64,000 nucleotides of DNA from Mucilaginibacter rubeus (GCF_014643835.1 NZ_BMKD01000002.1:744001-808000), one strand, 5' to 3'; counted from the stretch's first letter, positions 42,231 to 51,624 are shown. Program-made: numbers and translations. The notes: generated by a model not told the origin, from the letters alone.

Positions 42231-43349
42231 ATGATTACAATAGTAACGGTTAAATCAAAAAAAGAACTGGCTTCGTTTATTGATTTCCCGCATGACCTGT
42301 ACAAGGACGATCCTTACTATGTTCCGGAGTTGTTTATTGCCCAAAGGGACCTCTTAACCAAACATCCCTTCCATAAACACAATACCGTACAACCCTTTTT
42401 AGCTTATGATGGCGATAAAATTGTTGGCCGGATAGCCGCGATCCTTAATAACGGCCATAACGAATACAGCCACGTTAACGATGGCTTTTTTGGCTTTTTT
42501 GATTGTATTAACGATACGGCGGTATCTAACCTGCTTTTTGAAACCGTTACCAAATGGCTTAAAGAAAAAGGCGTTACCGGCAAATTATTAGGCCCTACCA
42601 ACTTTTCAACCAATGAGCCTTGCGGTTTATTAATAAAGGGATTTGATAGTTCACCGTTCCTGATGAACACCTATAACTTTGCTTATTACGCTAATCTGGT
42701 CGAAAATTTTGGTTTTGCTAAAGATGTCGATCTGATTGCCTGGCACTGGGACGGACAAGCTTATGATGATAAATCAGTACGTTTATTAAACGCGCTTGAA
42801 GAGCGGTTAAAGCGAAACGATATAGTTATTCGTAAGATCAACCTTAAAAATTTCAAGGAGGAAGCCGCCAAACTGCGCGAAGTGTATAACTCAGCATGGG
42901 ACAAAAACACCGGTTTTGTGCCCCTGACCAACGAAGAGTACGATTACCTGGCCAAAGATCTTAAACTGATCCTTGATCCCGATTTTGCCATCGTGGCCGA
43001 GCAACGTGGCAAGATAGTTGCATTTGGCCTGGCCCTGCCCGACTATAATGACATCTTCAAAAAAATAAAACGCGGTCGGTTGTTGCCAACCGGTATTTTC
43101 AAATTACTGTTCGGCAAAAAAAGCATTACCGGTATCCGTATTTATGCCCTCGGTGTTATTGAAGATTACCGCAAAATGGGTATCGAGGCCTGTTTATATG
43201 GCACCATCATAAAGGAATATAAGGCCAAGGGTTATAAACATGCCGAAGCCGGCTGGACACTGGAAAACAACGACATGATGAACCGTGCCATTGAAGCCAT
43301 AAAAGGCGATCCTTATAAAAAATACAGGTTATATCAAAAAGCGATATGA
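42231..43349 (+). CDS. Bacterial ceramide synthase-like acyltransferase (bCerS type, GNAT fold)
   Basis: 372 residues. Resembles the bCerS family defined in Caulobacter: DPYYVPELFIAQRDLL, VGRIAAILNNGHN, GFFGFFDCINDT, LLGPTNFSTNEPCGLLIKGF, the mid-part DKNTGFVPL and GIRIYALGVIEDYRKMGIEA, the last as acyl-CoA-binding GNAT segment. bCerS N-acylates 3-ketosphinganine to oxidised ceramide. The gene order spt, bCerS, CerR is as in bacteria where the pathway has been shown. Its stop overlaps the next start (ATGA). Assigned by pattern and context; substrate chain length unknown. Confidence 0.82.
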   Translation: MITIVTVKSKKELASFIDFPHDLYKDDPYYVPELFIAQRDLLTKHPFHKHNTVQPFLAYDGDKIVGRIAAILNNGHNEYSHVNDGFFGFFDCINDTAVSNLLFETVTKWLKEKGVTGKLLGPTNFSTNEPCGLLIKGFDSSPFLMNTYNFAYYANLVENFGFAKDVDLIAWHWDGQAYDDKSVRLLNALEERLKRNDIVIRKINLKNFKEEAAKLREVYNSAWDKNTGFVPLTNEEYDYLAKDLKLILDPDFAIVAEQRGKIVAFGLALPDYNDIFKKIKRGRLLPTGIFKLLFGKKSITGIRIYALGVIEDYRKMGIEACLYGTIIKEYKAKGYKHAEAGWTLENNDMMNRAIEAIKGDPYKKYRLYQKAI

Positions 43350-44332
43350 GGGAGCGGGTTTTAATAACCGGTGGAAGCGGATTTGTTGGATACCATTTGA
43401 TTGAAGAGGCCTTACAAAACAATCTGGAGGTTTTTATAGCCATCAGAAAAAGCAGTGTAATAAGTCACTTAAACGATTTAGATATCCAATATATCTATCC
43501 CGAATTTAACAATAAGGAAACATTAAAGAAGCAACTGGCCGAGATAAAGCCCGATTATATCATCCACGCGGCAGGTGTAACCAGTGCCCGCTCCGAAGCC
43601 GAATATAACCGGATCAATGCTACATATACCCATAACCTTGCTTCGGCGGCTTATGAAGCTTGCCCCGATTTAAAAAAGTTTGTACTTATTGGCAGCCTGG
43701 CTTCGGTTGGGCCGCTTAATACGCTAACCGGCACCATAACCGAGGCAACCCCTCCGCATCCTGTTACAGCATACGGCAGGAGCAAATTGCTTGCCGAACA
43801 GAAATTAAAAACGGTGAGCGGCCTGAATTATACCATACTAAGACCTACCGCGGTTTACGGACCAAGGGACACCGGCATATTTATATTTTTTAAACAGATA
43901 GTGAAGGGCATTGAGCCCTATATAGGCAAGGCGCAGCAAAAACTCAGCTTTATATATGTTAAAGACCTGGCCAAAGCAAGTATCAAGGCTTTATACGGTG
44001 GCAATAACAAGACATATAACCTGAGCGATGGTAATTTTTATAACCGTTATGAGTTAGGCACCATCACCAAAGATGTATTAATGCTAAAAACGCTAAAGTT
44101 TCATCTGCCTGTAAATTTTGTTAAAATGATTGCAGCAGTATCTGAAAAAATAAGTTCTTTGAGCAACAAAGCTGCAGTGCTGAATATCGAAAAGCTTAAT
44201 GAACTGACCGCCATTAACTGGAATTGCGATATTGAAGCAGCTAAATCCGACCTGGGTTTTTATCCTTTATACAATCTGCAAAGCGGCATGGCCGAAACGC
44301 TAAAATGGTATAAAGCCAACAAATGGCTTTAA
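43346..44332 (+). CDS. cerR: NAD-dependent epimerase/dehydratase, ceramide reductase (CerR-like)
   Basis: 328 residues, extended SDR: Rossmann motif TGGSGFVGYH at 8-17, IIHAAGVTSARSEAEYNRIN, SLASVGPLN (Ser117/Ser120 region) and the catalytic YGRSK (Tyr143, Lys147), then LRPTAVYGPRD. In sphingolipid-making bacteria the homologous CerR reduces 3-oxo-ceramide to dihydroceramide after N-acylation. It overlaps the ceramide-synthase gene by 4 nt and is followed by the inositol-phosphate synthase gene after 33 nt, suggesting one transcript. Confidence 0.84.
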   Translation: MRERVLITGGSGFVGYHLIEEALQNNLEVFIAIRKSSVISHLNDLDIQYIYPEFNNKETLKKQLAEIKPDYIIHAAGVTSARSEAEYNRINATYTHNLASAAYEACPDLKKFVLIGSLASVGPLNTLTGTITEATPPHPVTAYGRSKLLAEQKLKTVSGLNYTILRPTAVYGPRDTGIFIFFKQIVKGIEPYIGKAQQKLSFIYVKDLAKASIKALYGGNNKTYNLSDGNFYNRYELGTITKDVLMLKTLKFHLPVNFVKMIAAVSEKISSLSNKAAVLNIEKLNELTAINWNCDIEAAKSDLGFYPLYNLQSGMAETLKWYKANKWL

Positions 44333-44365
44333 CCAATTAATTTGAAATAAATAATAGTAACATAA

Positions 44366-45688
44366 ATGAAAATCAACATTACACCTGCTAAAGGTAAGCT
44401 TGGCATCCTGATCCCCGGGTTAGGCGCTGTAGCAACTACCTTAATTGCCGGCGTAGAGGCCGTTAAAAAAGGCATCTCGCAGCCAATTGGCTCCCTTACT
44501 CAAATGGGCCACATACGTTTAGGAAAAAGAACCGAAAACCGTAACCCGAAAATTAAAGAATTTGTTCCTTTAGCCGATTTAAACGACATCGTATTTGGCG
44601 GTTGGGATGTTTATGAAGATAACGTATTTGAAGCTGCCTCAAACGCACAGGTATTGGAAGCAGGACTTTTACATTCGGTTAAAGCCGAATTGGAAGCTAT
44701 AAAGCCAATGAAAGCCGCGTTTGATAAAAACTACGCTAAAAACCTTGATGGCACCCACGTTAAAACCGGAACCAGGCTTGAACTTGCCGAGCAGGTAATG
44801 GAAGATATCAAAAACTTTAAAGAGGCTAATGGTCTTGACAGGGTTGTGTTGGTATGGTGTGGTTCAACCGAGATCTATTATGAAGCATCTGCTGTACACC
44901 AGTCATTAGCCGCTTTTGAAGAAGGATTGAAAAATGACGACAAGCTGATCGCTCCAAGCATGATCTATGCTTACGCGGCTTTAAAATTAGGTGTTCCTTT
45001 TGCTAACGGCGCCCCTAACTTAACAGTTGATATCCCTGCTTTAATCGAACTGGCCAAATTAACCAAAACCCCGATTGCTGGTAAAGATTTCAAAACAGGT
45101 CAAACTTTAATGAAAACAGTATTGGCCCCAGGTTTGGCAGCGCGTTCATTAGGTGTGCATGGCTGGTTCTCGACCAACATTTTGGGTAACCGCGATGGCT
45201 GGGTTCTTGACGATCCGGATAACTTCAAAACTAAAGAAGTATCAAAACTGGGTGTATTGGAAGATATTTTCAAACCGGAAGATAACCAGGAACTTTATGG
45301 TAACATCTACCACAAAATCCGTATCAACTACTACCCTCCGCATGGTGATAACAAAGAGAGCTGGGATAACATCGATATTTTTGGCTGGTTAGGCTACAAA
45401 ATGCAGATCAAGATCAACTTCCTTTGCCGCGACTCAATCCTTGCTGCCCCTATCGCGCTTGATTTGGCTATCTTCTGCGATCTGGCTAAACGTGCCGGCA
45501 TGAGCGGTATCCAGGAATGGCTGTCATTCTACCTGAAATCGCCTCAAACTGCACCGGGTTTACATGCAGAAAATGACATCTTTAAACAACTGATCAAATT
45601 GGAGAATACCCTTCGTTACCTGATGGGCGAGGACCTGATCACCCACCTTGGTTTGGATTATTATGACGATATGTTCGCGACCGAATAA
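44366..45688 (+). CDS. ino1: myo-Inositol-1-phosphate synthase
   Basis: 440 residues. NAD-binding GILIPGLGAVATTLIAGVEA at the N-terminus, SLTQMGHIRLGKR, VVLVWCGSTEIYYEA, GKDFKTGQTLMKTVLAPGLA, LGNRDGWVLDDP, and the C-terminal IFGWLGYKMQIKINFLCRDS with DLAIFCDLAKRAG. It cyclises glucose-6-phosphate to inositol-3-phosphate. In the middle of a sphingolipid locus it supplies the head group; the Bacteroides inositol-lipid cluster has the same enzyme with a CDP-alcohol transferase and a PAP2 protein. A terminator follows. Confidence 0.95.
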   Translation: MKINITPAKGKLGILIPGLGAVATTLIAGVEAVKKGISQPIGSLTQMGHIRLGKRTENRNPKIKEFVPLADLNDIVFGGWDVYEDNVFEAASNAQVLEAGLLHSVKAELEAIKPMKAAFDKNYAKNLDGTHVKTGTRLELAEQVMEDIKNFKEANGLDRVVLVWCGSTEIYYEASAVHQSLAAFEEGLKNDDKLIAPSMIYAYAALKLGVPFANGAPNLTVDIPALIELAKLTKTPIAGKDFKTGQTLMKTVLAPGLAARSLGVHGWFSTNILGNRDGWVLDDPDNFKTKEVSKLGVLEDIFKPEDNQELYGNIYHKIRINYYPPHGDNKESWDNIDIFGWLGYKMQIKINFLCRDSILAAPIALDLAIFCDLAKRAGMSGIQEWLSFYLKSPQTAPGLHAENDIFKQLIKLENTLRYLMGEDLITHLGLDYYDDMFATE

Positions 45689-45710
45689 TCGTTAAATTAC
45701 CAAATACCGT

Positions 45711-45759
45711 CAAAACAGCCGTAAGCAACTAAACCCTGCTTTACGGCTGTTTTGTTTTT
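45711..45759 (+). terminator. Intrinsic terminator after ino1
   Basis: CAAAACAGCCGTAA (45711-45724), 16-nt loop, TTACGGCTGTTTTG (45741-45754), then TTTTT. 14-bp perfect stem. Confidence 0.9.
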
Positions 45760-46295
45760 ATCAGGTAAAAATGATCATACGCAAGTAACATTATTTTAAG
45801 GCAATAGTCTTATTGGCGCTAATGTTAATTTGTTAAATAATGTTATTTATTAACCTAAACGACTTCTTCCAAACAATCAAAAAATGGCAAATAACATCTA
45901 ATTATCAGAGCGTTACGCAATTGGTTATATAACTAACAGCAAACAATAGGAATACTAACTAACCGGCCAAGCCGTTGTTTGAGTTTAGTTATAATTACAG
46001 TAATATGATAGCGTAAATAGCTGTAAACAATATTTGACTTTTTGACCACATTAGTCTGTAGTGATTTTTTTTACCTTTGGCCTGTTAATTGTAAACTCCG
46101 TAATAACCATCTGCCGGGAGTGTACAAAACAAGGTAAGTGTAGAGAGATTAAGCGGCAGAACAATGAAAAACATACGGAGGCGGGCATAATTAATCTGCC
46201 AAAAATATTTGAATAACCGATACATACCTCTTTATCCGATAATAAAAGTGTTAAGCCGAAAAAAGAAGTTTGTATTTGCACAATGCACAAAGTAC
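45760..46295 (+). promoter_or_regulatory. Long intergenic/leader region before the DUF5686 gene, with a -7 element
   Basis: A+T-rich, no gene. TACCTTTG at 46072-46079 matches TAnnTTTG and would start a transcript near 46084 with a leader of about 210 nt. The leader contains only very short frames (for example seven codons from an ATG near 46164). No known riboswitch recognised. Confidence 0.45.
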
Positions 46296-48860
46296 ATGGA
46301 TTGTAAAAAATTTTATAAAAGCTTATTTTTCTTAATACTGTTCTTCTCTGCTTCGGCATTATATGCGCAGCAAACGGTAATAACGGGTACTGTTACCGAT
46401 GCAGGTAATAAACAAACCCTGCCTTCTGTTAGTATTTCTTTTACGGGCAGCACTACCGGTACCACTACAGATGTTGATGGCAAATATCGCCTGGCTACAA
46501 ACAATCAGCAATATAAACAAATCAAAATTTCATTTTTAGGCTATAAAGATGCTTTTTTAGCTGTTGTTCCCGGTAAAGAGCAGGTTATCAATGTAAAGAT
46601 GTTCCCCGCTTCTCAGCAACTTAACGAGGTTGTGGTAAAATCGGGCAAAAAACCTAAGTACCGTAATAAAGACAACCCCGCTGTTGAGCTGATCCGTAAG
46701 GTTATCGAAAATAAAGAAAAGAACCGTCCCGAAGCATACAACTATGTTGAATACAAGGAGTATGATAAAATGATGTTTGCACTAAGCAATGTATCCGCCC
46801 AGTTTTCGGACAGGAAATTCTTTCGCAAGTATAAGTTCATTTTAGATAACCGCGATAGCTCATTGGTACCAGGCAAATCATTGTTGCCTATTTATCTTGA
46901 TGAAAAGCTGCAGCAGGTTTATTACCGCAAAAACCCCGAAAAAACAAGGGAAGATATAACCGGCCAAAAAAGTGTTAACTACGGTGCGGGTATCGATAAT
47001 GAAGGGCTTACCCAATATTTCAAGCACTTATACAACAAGGTTGATATTTATACCAACAACGTATTTTTGATAACCAGCCAGTTTCTTAGCCCAATATCTG
47101 ACAACTCGCCGAACTATTACAAATACTTTATTGCCGATACCATTGTTGACGCACATAACAACAAACTGGTTAAGCTTGACTTTACCCCCCGCAATACAAC
47201 CGACGTACTTTTTGAGGGTAGCATATACATCACGCTTGATGGTAACTACGCTGTACAAAAGTGCGACCTGACCATTAATAAACATATCAACATCAACTTT
47301 ATCAGGTCGATGACTGTTAACCTGGAGTTTCAGCAAAACCCCGATGGCCGATATCATCTGAGCAAAAGTACTACCATTGCAGATTTTGGCGCTTCCAAAA
47401 AAGATGCAAAGAGTGGTTTATTTGGTATCCGGGCCATAACCTACAGCAATTACGTGGTTAACAAACCCCGGCCGGATACAACTTACCAGGGATCGCCATA
47501 TGCTGAATTAAGCGATGAAGTGAAACATCGCCCCGAATCCTTCTGGCAGGAAAACAGGCCGGATACTTTAACGCTTGCCGAATCAAAGGTTTATAAAAAC
47601 ATCGACAGCTTGCGTAATATGCCTTCGTTTAAACGTACGGTTGATATAGCAACGCTCCTGCTTGCAGGCTATAAAGGCTTTGGTAAATTTGAGTTAGGTC
47701 CTGCCAACACATTTTACAGCTTTAACCCGGTTGAAGGTTTCCGTTTACGTGTAGGCGGCCGTACAACACCCGAATTAAGCAAACGTTATTATTTTGAAAC
47801 TTATGCAGCTTATGGTTTTAAAGACGAGCGCTGGAAGTACTTTTTAAGTGCAACCTACTCCATTAATAATAAATCTATCTATCGTTTCCCTCAAAACTAT
47901 ATTAGGGCAAGTTTTCAGCGTGATACCAAAATCCCTGGCGCAAGCCTGCAGTTTGTGCAGGAGGATAACTTCCTGTTATCGTTTAAGCGTGGTGTGAACG
48001 ATAAGTTCCTTTATAACGATTTTTACAGGTTTGATTATTTACACGAACTGGAAAGCCATCTTTCGTTTGCCGCGGGCTTCAAAAAATGGACCCAAGAGCC
48101 GGCGGGATCATTATATTTTGATAATATTGTTAATGATCTGCCAAATTCTATCCATCATTTAACCACCACCGAGCTTACCGGAAGTATCCGCTGGGCACCT
48201 CATGAGCAGTTTTACCAGGGCAAGATCTATCGCATCCCTATCCCTAACAAATACCCGGCCTTTGAACTTGATTATGCTCAAGGTATTAAAGGCTTATTTG
48301 CCGGCGAATACAATTATCAAAAGCTTGACTTCCGTGCCGATAAACGTTTCTATTTTTCGCAGTTAGGTTATGCGGATATTAATGTTTCGGCAGGTAAAAT
48401 CTTTGGTTCGGTGCCGTACCCTTTATTAACCATACACAGGGCTAACCAAACTTACGCGTATGACCTCGACTCATACAACTTAATGAATTTTTTGGAGTTT
48501 GTGAGTGATAAATATGCCAGCTTCAGGATAGATCAGCACTTCAGCGGTTTCTTCTTTAATAAAATACCTTTGTTAAAGAAATTGAAATGGCGCGAAACCG
48601 CATCGTTAAAAGTACTATACGGCGGCCTGTCTGATCAAAACAATCCTTCGATACATCCGTCATTATATCAACTACCTGTTGGCACCGATGGCGTGCCGAT
48701 TACTTATACATTGGGCAAAACGCCTTATGTTGAGGGTAGTGTTGGTATTGAAAATATATTTAAATTTATACGCATAGATTTTGTGAGGCGCTTTAACTAC
48801 CTTGACCAGCCAAACGTTGCCCAATGGGGCCTGCGCACAAGGGTTAAATTCGACTTCTAA
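46296..48860 (+). CDS. DUF5686 outer-membrane protein with carboxypeptidase-like regulatory domain
   Basis: 854 residues from the ATG at 46296, which gives a signal peptide (SLFFLILFFSASALYAQQ); a longer frame from 46209 would bury it. N-terminal CarboxypepD_reg domain (ITGTVTDAGNKQTLPSVSIS) to about residue 110, then an extended region and a C-terminal beta-barrel with many YF/RY-rich strands, ending LRTRVKFDF with terminal Phe as in outer-membrane barrels. Function of DUF5686 is unknown. It lies between ino1 and the phosphatidyltransferase gene (29 nt upstream of it), so it is a candidate for lipid transport or outer-membrane assembly linked to the inositol sphingolipid pathway. Confidence 0.85.
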   Translation: MDCKKFYKSLFFLILFFSASALYAQQTVITGTVTDAGNKQTLPSVSISFTGSTTGTTTDVDGKYRLATNNQQYKQIKISFLGYKDAFLAVVPGKEQVINVKMFPASQQLNEVVVKSGKKPKYRNKDNPAVELIRKVIENKEKNRPEAYNYVEYKEYDKMMFALSNVSAQFSDRKFFRKYKFILDNRDSSLVPGKSLLPIYLDEKLQQVYYRKNPEKTREDITGQKSVNYGAGIDNEGLTQYFKHLYNKVDIYTNNVFLITSQFLSPISDNSPNYYKYFIADTIVDAHNNKLVKLDFTPRNTTDVLFEGSIYITLDGNYAVQKCDLTINKHININFIRSMTVNLEFQQNPDGRYHLSKSTTIADFGASKKDAKSGLFGIRAITYSNYVVNKPRPDTTYQGSPYAELSDEVKHRPESFWQENRPDTLTLAESKVYKNIDSLRNMPSFKRTVDIATLLLAGYKGFGKFELGPANTFYSFNPVEGFRLRVGGRTTPELSKRYYFETYAAYGFKDERWKYFLSATYSINNKSIYRFPQNYIRASFQRDTKIPGASLQFVQEDNFLLSFKRGVNDKFLYNDFYRFDYLHELESHLSFAAGFKKWTQEPAGSLYFDNIVNDLPNSIHHLTTTELTGSIRWAPHEQFYQGKIYRIPIPNKYPAFELDYAQGIKGLFAGEYNYQKLDFRADKRFYFSQLGYADINVSAGKIFGSVPYPLLTIHRANQTYAYDLDSYNLMNFLEFVSDKYASFRIDQHFSGFFFNKIPLLKKLKWRETASLKVLYGGLSDQNNPSIHPSLYQLPVGTDGVPITYTLGKTPYVEGSVGIENIFKFIRIDFVRRFNYLDQPNVAQWGLRTRVKFDF

Positions 48861-48889
48861 TCATTGCACCTAAATAAGCAGAGAGAAAA

Positions 48890-49630
48890 ATGGAACAGCA
48901 AACAACAACACTTAGGAGATCATTCAGAACCAGCCTACAGTTAGGGATATATAAGGTTATTGATCCGTTTGTGAAGATCCTCATAAAAATAGGCTTAACC
49001 CCCAATGCAGTTACTACCATAGGTTTTGTACTTAATGTAGGCGTTGCAGGCATATTTATTTTAGGTGCCGAAGAAGGTAACCGCGGCGACCTGAGCTACG
49101 TTGGCTGGGCCGGCGGCCTCATCCTTTTTGCAGGCTTATTTGATATGCTTGACGGTCAGGTAGCCCGCTTAGGCAATATGAAATCAACCTTTGGTGCTTT
49201 GTATGATTCCGTACTTGACCGCTACAGCGAATTGATCATGTTCCTGGGCATTTGCTATTACCTGGTAGCACATCACTATTTCCTGAGCTCGATAGCCGCC
49301 TTTATAGCACTGATTGGCTCAATGATGGTTAGTTATGTACGTGCACGTGCCGAAGGTTTGGGTGTTGAAATTAAAGGCGGTTTAATGCAAAGGCCCGAGC
49401 GTGTAGTAACTATCGGCTTATGCGCAGCTTTATCGGGCATAGTAGCTCAATACATCGGCGGTAACTATAAATTATTTGTTCCCGGCATCAAATTTCATGT
49501 ATTTGAAACCATATCGATATTTACTATCCCATTGGTAATACTTGCCGTTTTAACCAATATTACGGCTTTTAACAGGCTAAGAGAAGCTAAAAAAGCTTTA
49601 ATTAAACTGGAAGAGGAAGAAGGTAAGTAA
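48890..49630 (+). CDS. CDP-alcohol phosphatidyltransferase, probable phosphatidylinositol-phosphate synthase
   Basis: 246 residues, six membrane helices. The CAPT signature D-x2-DG-x2-AR-x8-G-x3-D-x3-D is complete: Asp85, Asp88, Gly89, Ala92, Arg93, Gly102, Asp106 and Asp110 in FDMLDGQVARLGNMKSTFGA and on. It moves a phosphatidyl group from CDP-diacylglycerol to an alcohol; next to myo-inositol-phosphate synthase the acceptor is most likely inositol-phosphate, as for the PIP synthase of the Bacteroides inositol-lipid cluster. Same transcript as the DUF5686 gene by spacing. Confidence 0.87.
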   Translation: MEQQTTTLRRSFRTSLQLGIYKVIDPFVKILIKIGLTPNAVTTIGFVLNVGVAGIFILGAEEGNRGDLSYVGWAGGLILFAGLFDMLDGQVARLGNMKSTFGALYDSVLDRYSELIMFLGICYYLVAHHYFLSSIAAFIALIGSMMVSYVRARAEGLGVEIKGGLMQRPERVVTIGLCAALSGIVAQYIGGNYKLFVPGIKFHVFETISIFTIPLVILAVLTNITAFNRLREAKKALIKLEEEEGK

Positions 49631-49636
49631 GGCTGT

Positions 49637-49696
49637 AGTTCTAAGTCAAAAGTCTTAAACGAGGACGTTGAATTACTTCTCCTAAGACTTAGAACT
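49637..49696. repeat. Nested inverted repeats between the phosphatidyltransferase and hydroxylase genes
   Basis: AGTTCTAAGTC (49637-49647) pairs exactly with GACTTAGAACT (49686-49696); further AAGTCTTAA and TTAAGACTT units lie inside and just after. No T-tract, so more a repeat or RNA hairpin than a standard terminator. The 246-nt gap also holds the leader of the hydroxylase gene. Confidence 0.5.
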
Positions 49697-49876
49697 TTAG
49701 GCTTAAGACTTAGCAACAAATATCATATCTTCGTAACAATAAAATAAAGGCATTTACGCTTAGCAATATCTTTGCTAAAATTGCCTTTTGCTGGTTTAAG
49801 GCCAGCCATTCTGAACAATTTTAACACCATAAACAGGCAGAGAGATCGTAAAACATTTTAAACCCTGATTATAACA

Positions 49877-50500
49877 ATGAAAAAGAAATATATATCCAAC
49901 TCGCAGGAATCGGTGCGAATGTTTAAGAGCGACTTTTTAGAAGGCTTATCAAAGGTACACTATACCGTACCTCTATATATTTTTGTACCCGTTATTGGAT
50001 ATTGCAGCTATAAATTCTTTGACCTGGGATTGGATGTATTAACATATCTTGGCCTGTTTATTTTCGGCCTCTTCATCTGGACTATCACCGAATACATCAT
50101 GCACCGTTTTGTTTTCCACTATCAGCCAAGCGAAAAACTGGAATGGGCACAACGTCTGCATTTTATCATGCATGGCGTGCATCATGATTATCCGAGCGAT
50201 GCCAAACGTTTGGTATTGCCCCCGTCATTAAGCATTCCGCTGGCTACAGGCTTTTTCTTTTTGTTTAAATGGTTATTGCCTGTAAACTACATCTGGGGCT
50301 TTTTTCCGGGCTTTATTTTAGGTTACCTGTTTTATGATATATCGCACTATGCCATGCACCATTTTAATTTTAAAAGCGGGCTGTTCAAAAAAATAAAACA
50401 ACACCATATGCTGCACCACTACCAGGATCCTGAAAAAGGCTATGGTGTGAGTTCACCTTTCTGGGATAAAATTTTCCGTTCAGATTTCTTAAAAAAATAG
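49877..50500 (+). CDS. Fatty acid hydroxylase superfamily protein, probable ceramide/fatty-acyl hydroxylase
   Basis: 207 residues, four hydrophobic segments and the His clusters of membrane di-iron hydroxylases: HRFVFH (76-81), HFIMHGVHH (95-103), HYAMHH (157-162) and HHMLHH (176-181), with HYQDPEKGYGVSSPFWD after. These resemble yeast Scs7/FA2H, which 2-hydroxylate the acyl chain of ceramide. Placement between the inositol-phosphate transferase and the IPC-synthase-like gene makes ceramide hydroxylation the best guess. It is 2 nt from the following gene. Confidence 0.87.
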   Translation: MKKKYISNSQESVRMFKSDFLEGLSKVHYTVPLYIFVPVIGYCSYKFFDLGLDVLTYLGLFIFGLFIWTITEYIMHRFVFHYQPSEKLEWAQRLHFIMHGVHHDYPSDAKRLVLPPSLSIPLATGFFFLFKWLLPVNYIWGFFPGFILGYLFYDISHYAMHHFNFKSGLFKKIKQHHMLHHYQDPEKGYGVSSPFWDKIFRSDFLKK

Positions 50501-50502
50501 CA

Positions 50503-51438
50503 ATGACCAATGCCAATACAGGCGTAACAGTAAATATCCGGTCGATAATTATTGTTTCGTTGCTTTCCATTGCTTACCTGGCGTTTTCAACTTTCCTTAT
50601 TGGTTATAAACCAGACGAGCTTACGCTGGTAGTTATTTTCAATGTGCTGTTCTATGCATCGGCAATAACACGCAAGTTTATATTGGGCTTCACTATTTTC
50701 ATAGTGTACTGGATTGTTTTTGATTACATGAAAGCCTTCCCCAATTATAACTACAACCCGGTACATATTGCCGAGCTTTATAATGCAGAGAAACGCCTGT
50801 TCGGCATTCATTTTAACGGCAAGCTGCTTACACCTAACGAATACTGGCTGGCCAATAGCAACACTTTTATTGATGTGTTATCGGGTTTATTCTATTTATG
50901 CTGGATCCCCGTGCCGCTGGGTTTTGCCGCTTACCTGTTCTTCAAAAACAAAAAACAGTTCCTCAATTTTTCGTTAACGTTTGTTTTGGTGAATATCCTG
51001 GGCTTTATAGTTTACTACGCCTACCCTGCCGCACCACCCTGGTTTGTTCAATATCACGGATTTCATTTTATTCCGTTAACCATGGGCAATACCGCCGGGC
51101 TGGCCAGGTTTGACGCCTATTTTCATGCCGGGGTTTTTAAAGGGATTTATACAAAAGGTTCAAACGTGTTTGCTGCCATGCCGTCGCTGCATTCGTCATA
51201 CCCGGTTATAGTGCTTTACTACGGCTTAAAAAACAAGCTGGGACTTGCTAATATCTTTTTTGCGGTGGTAACCGTTGGCATCTGGTTTACGGCGGTATAT
51301 GCAAGCCACCACTACGTGCTCGACGTGTTAGCCGGTATCACTTGTGCGGCATTAGGTATTGCCTTATACAATGTACTGTTAAAAAAAATCCCGGGTTTGC
51401 AGTCTGCTTTAAATAAATACCAAAGGGTAATCTCGTAG
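50503..51438 (+). CDS. PAP2 superfamily membrane protein, probable inositol phosphorylceramide synthase
   Basis: 311 residues with about six membrane segments. PAP2 motifs: MPSLHSSYP (His230), SHHYVLDVLAG (His270, Asp274), preceded by YAYPAAPPW, a Pro/aromatic motif that resembles the one in AUR1-type IPC synthases. By analogy with the Bacteroides inositol-lipid cluster it would transfer phosphoinositol from phosphatidylinositol to ceramide. Last gene of the sphingolipid region, coupled to the hydroxylase gene; it could instead be a phosphatase, the activity missing from the locus. Confidence 0.82.
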   Translation: MTNANTGVTVNIRSIIIVSLLSIAYLAFSTFLIGYKPDELTLVVIFNVLFYASAITRKFILGFTIFIVYWIVFDYMKAFPNYNYNPVHIAELYNAEKRLFGIHFNGKLLTPNEYWLANSNTFIDVLSGLFYLCWIPVPLGFAAYLFFKNKKQFLNFSLTFVLVNILGFIVYYAYPAAPPWFVQYHGFHFIPLTMGNTAGLARFDAYFHAGVFKGIYTKGSNVFAAMPSLHSSYPVIVLYYGLKNKLGLANIFFAVVTVGIWFTAVYASHHYVLDVLAGITCAALGIALYNVLLKKIPGLQSALNKYQRVIS

Positions 51439-51624
51439 TGTAACATCTTGCTTACACAATTAGCGGATTGTTAGCGTTTACTACAAATTATCATTATATT
51501 AAATATAAGCAAAAAATACTGAAACTTTATCAATATTCCCCGAAATACATTATCAATTTTTAACGTTTCACCAACCTCCCCTTAACACCGCAGATGCATT
51601 TTTGCCTTAACTAAAAATGTTAAA

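Noticed and set aside
45760-46295. Possible RNA gene or riboswitch
   Set aside because: No recognisable conserved riboswitch core and no tRNA-like TTCGA arm; listed only as leader.
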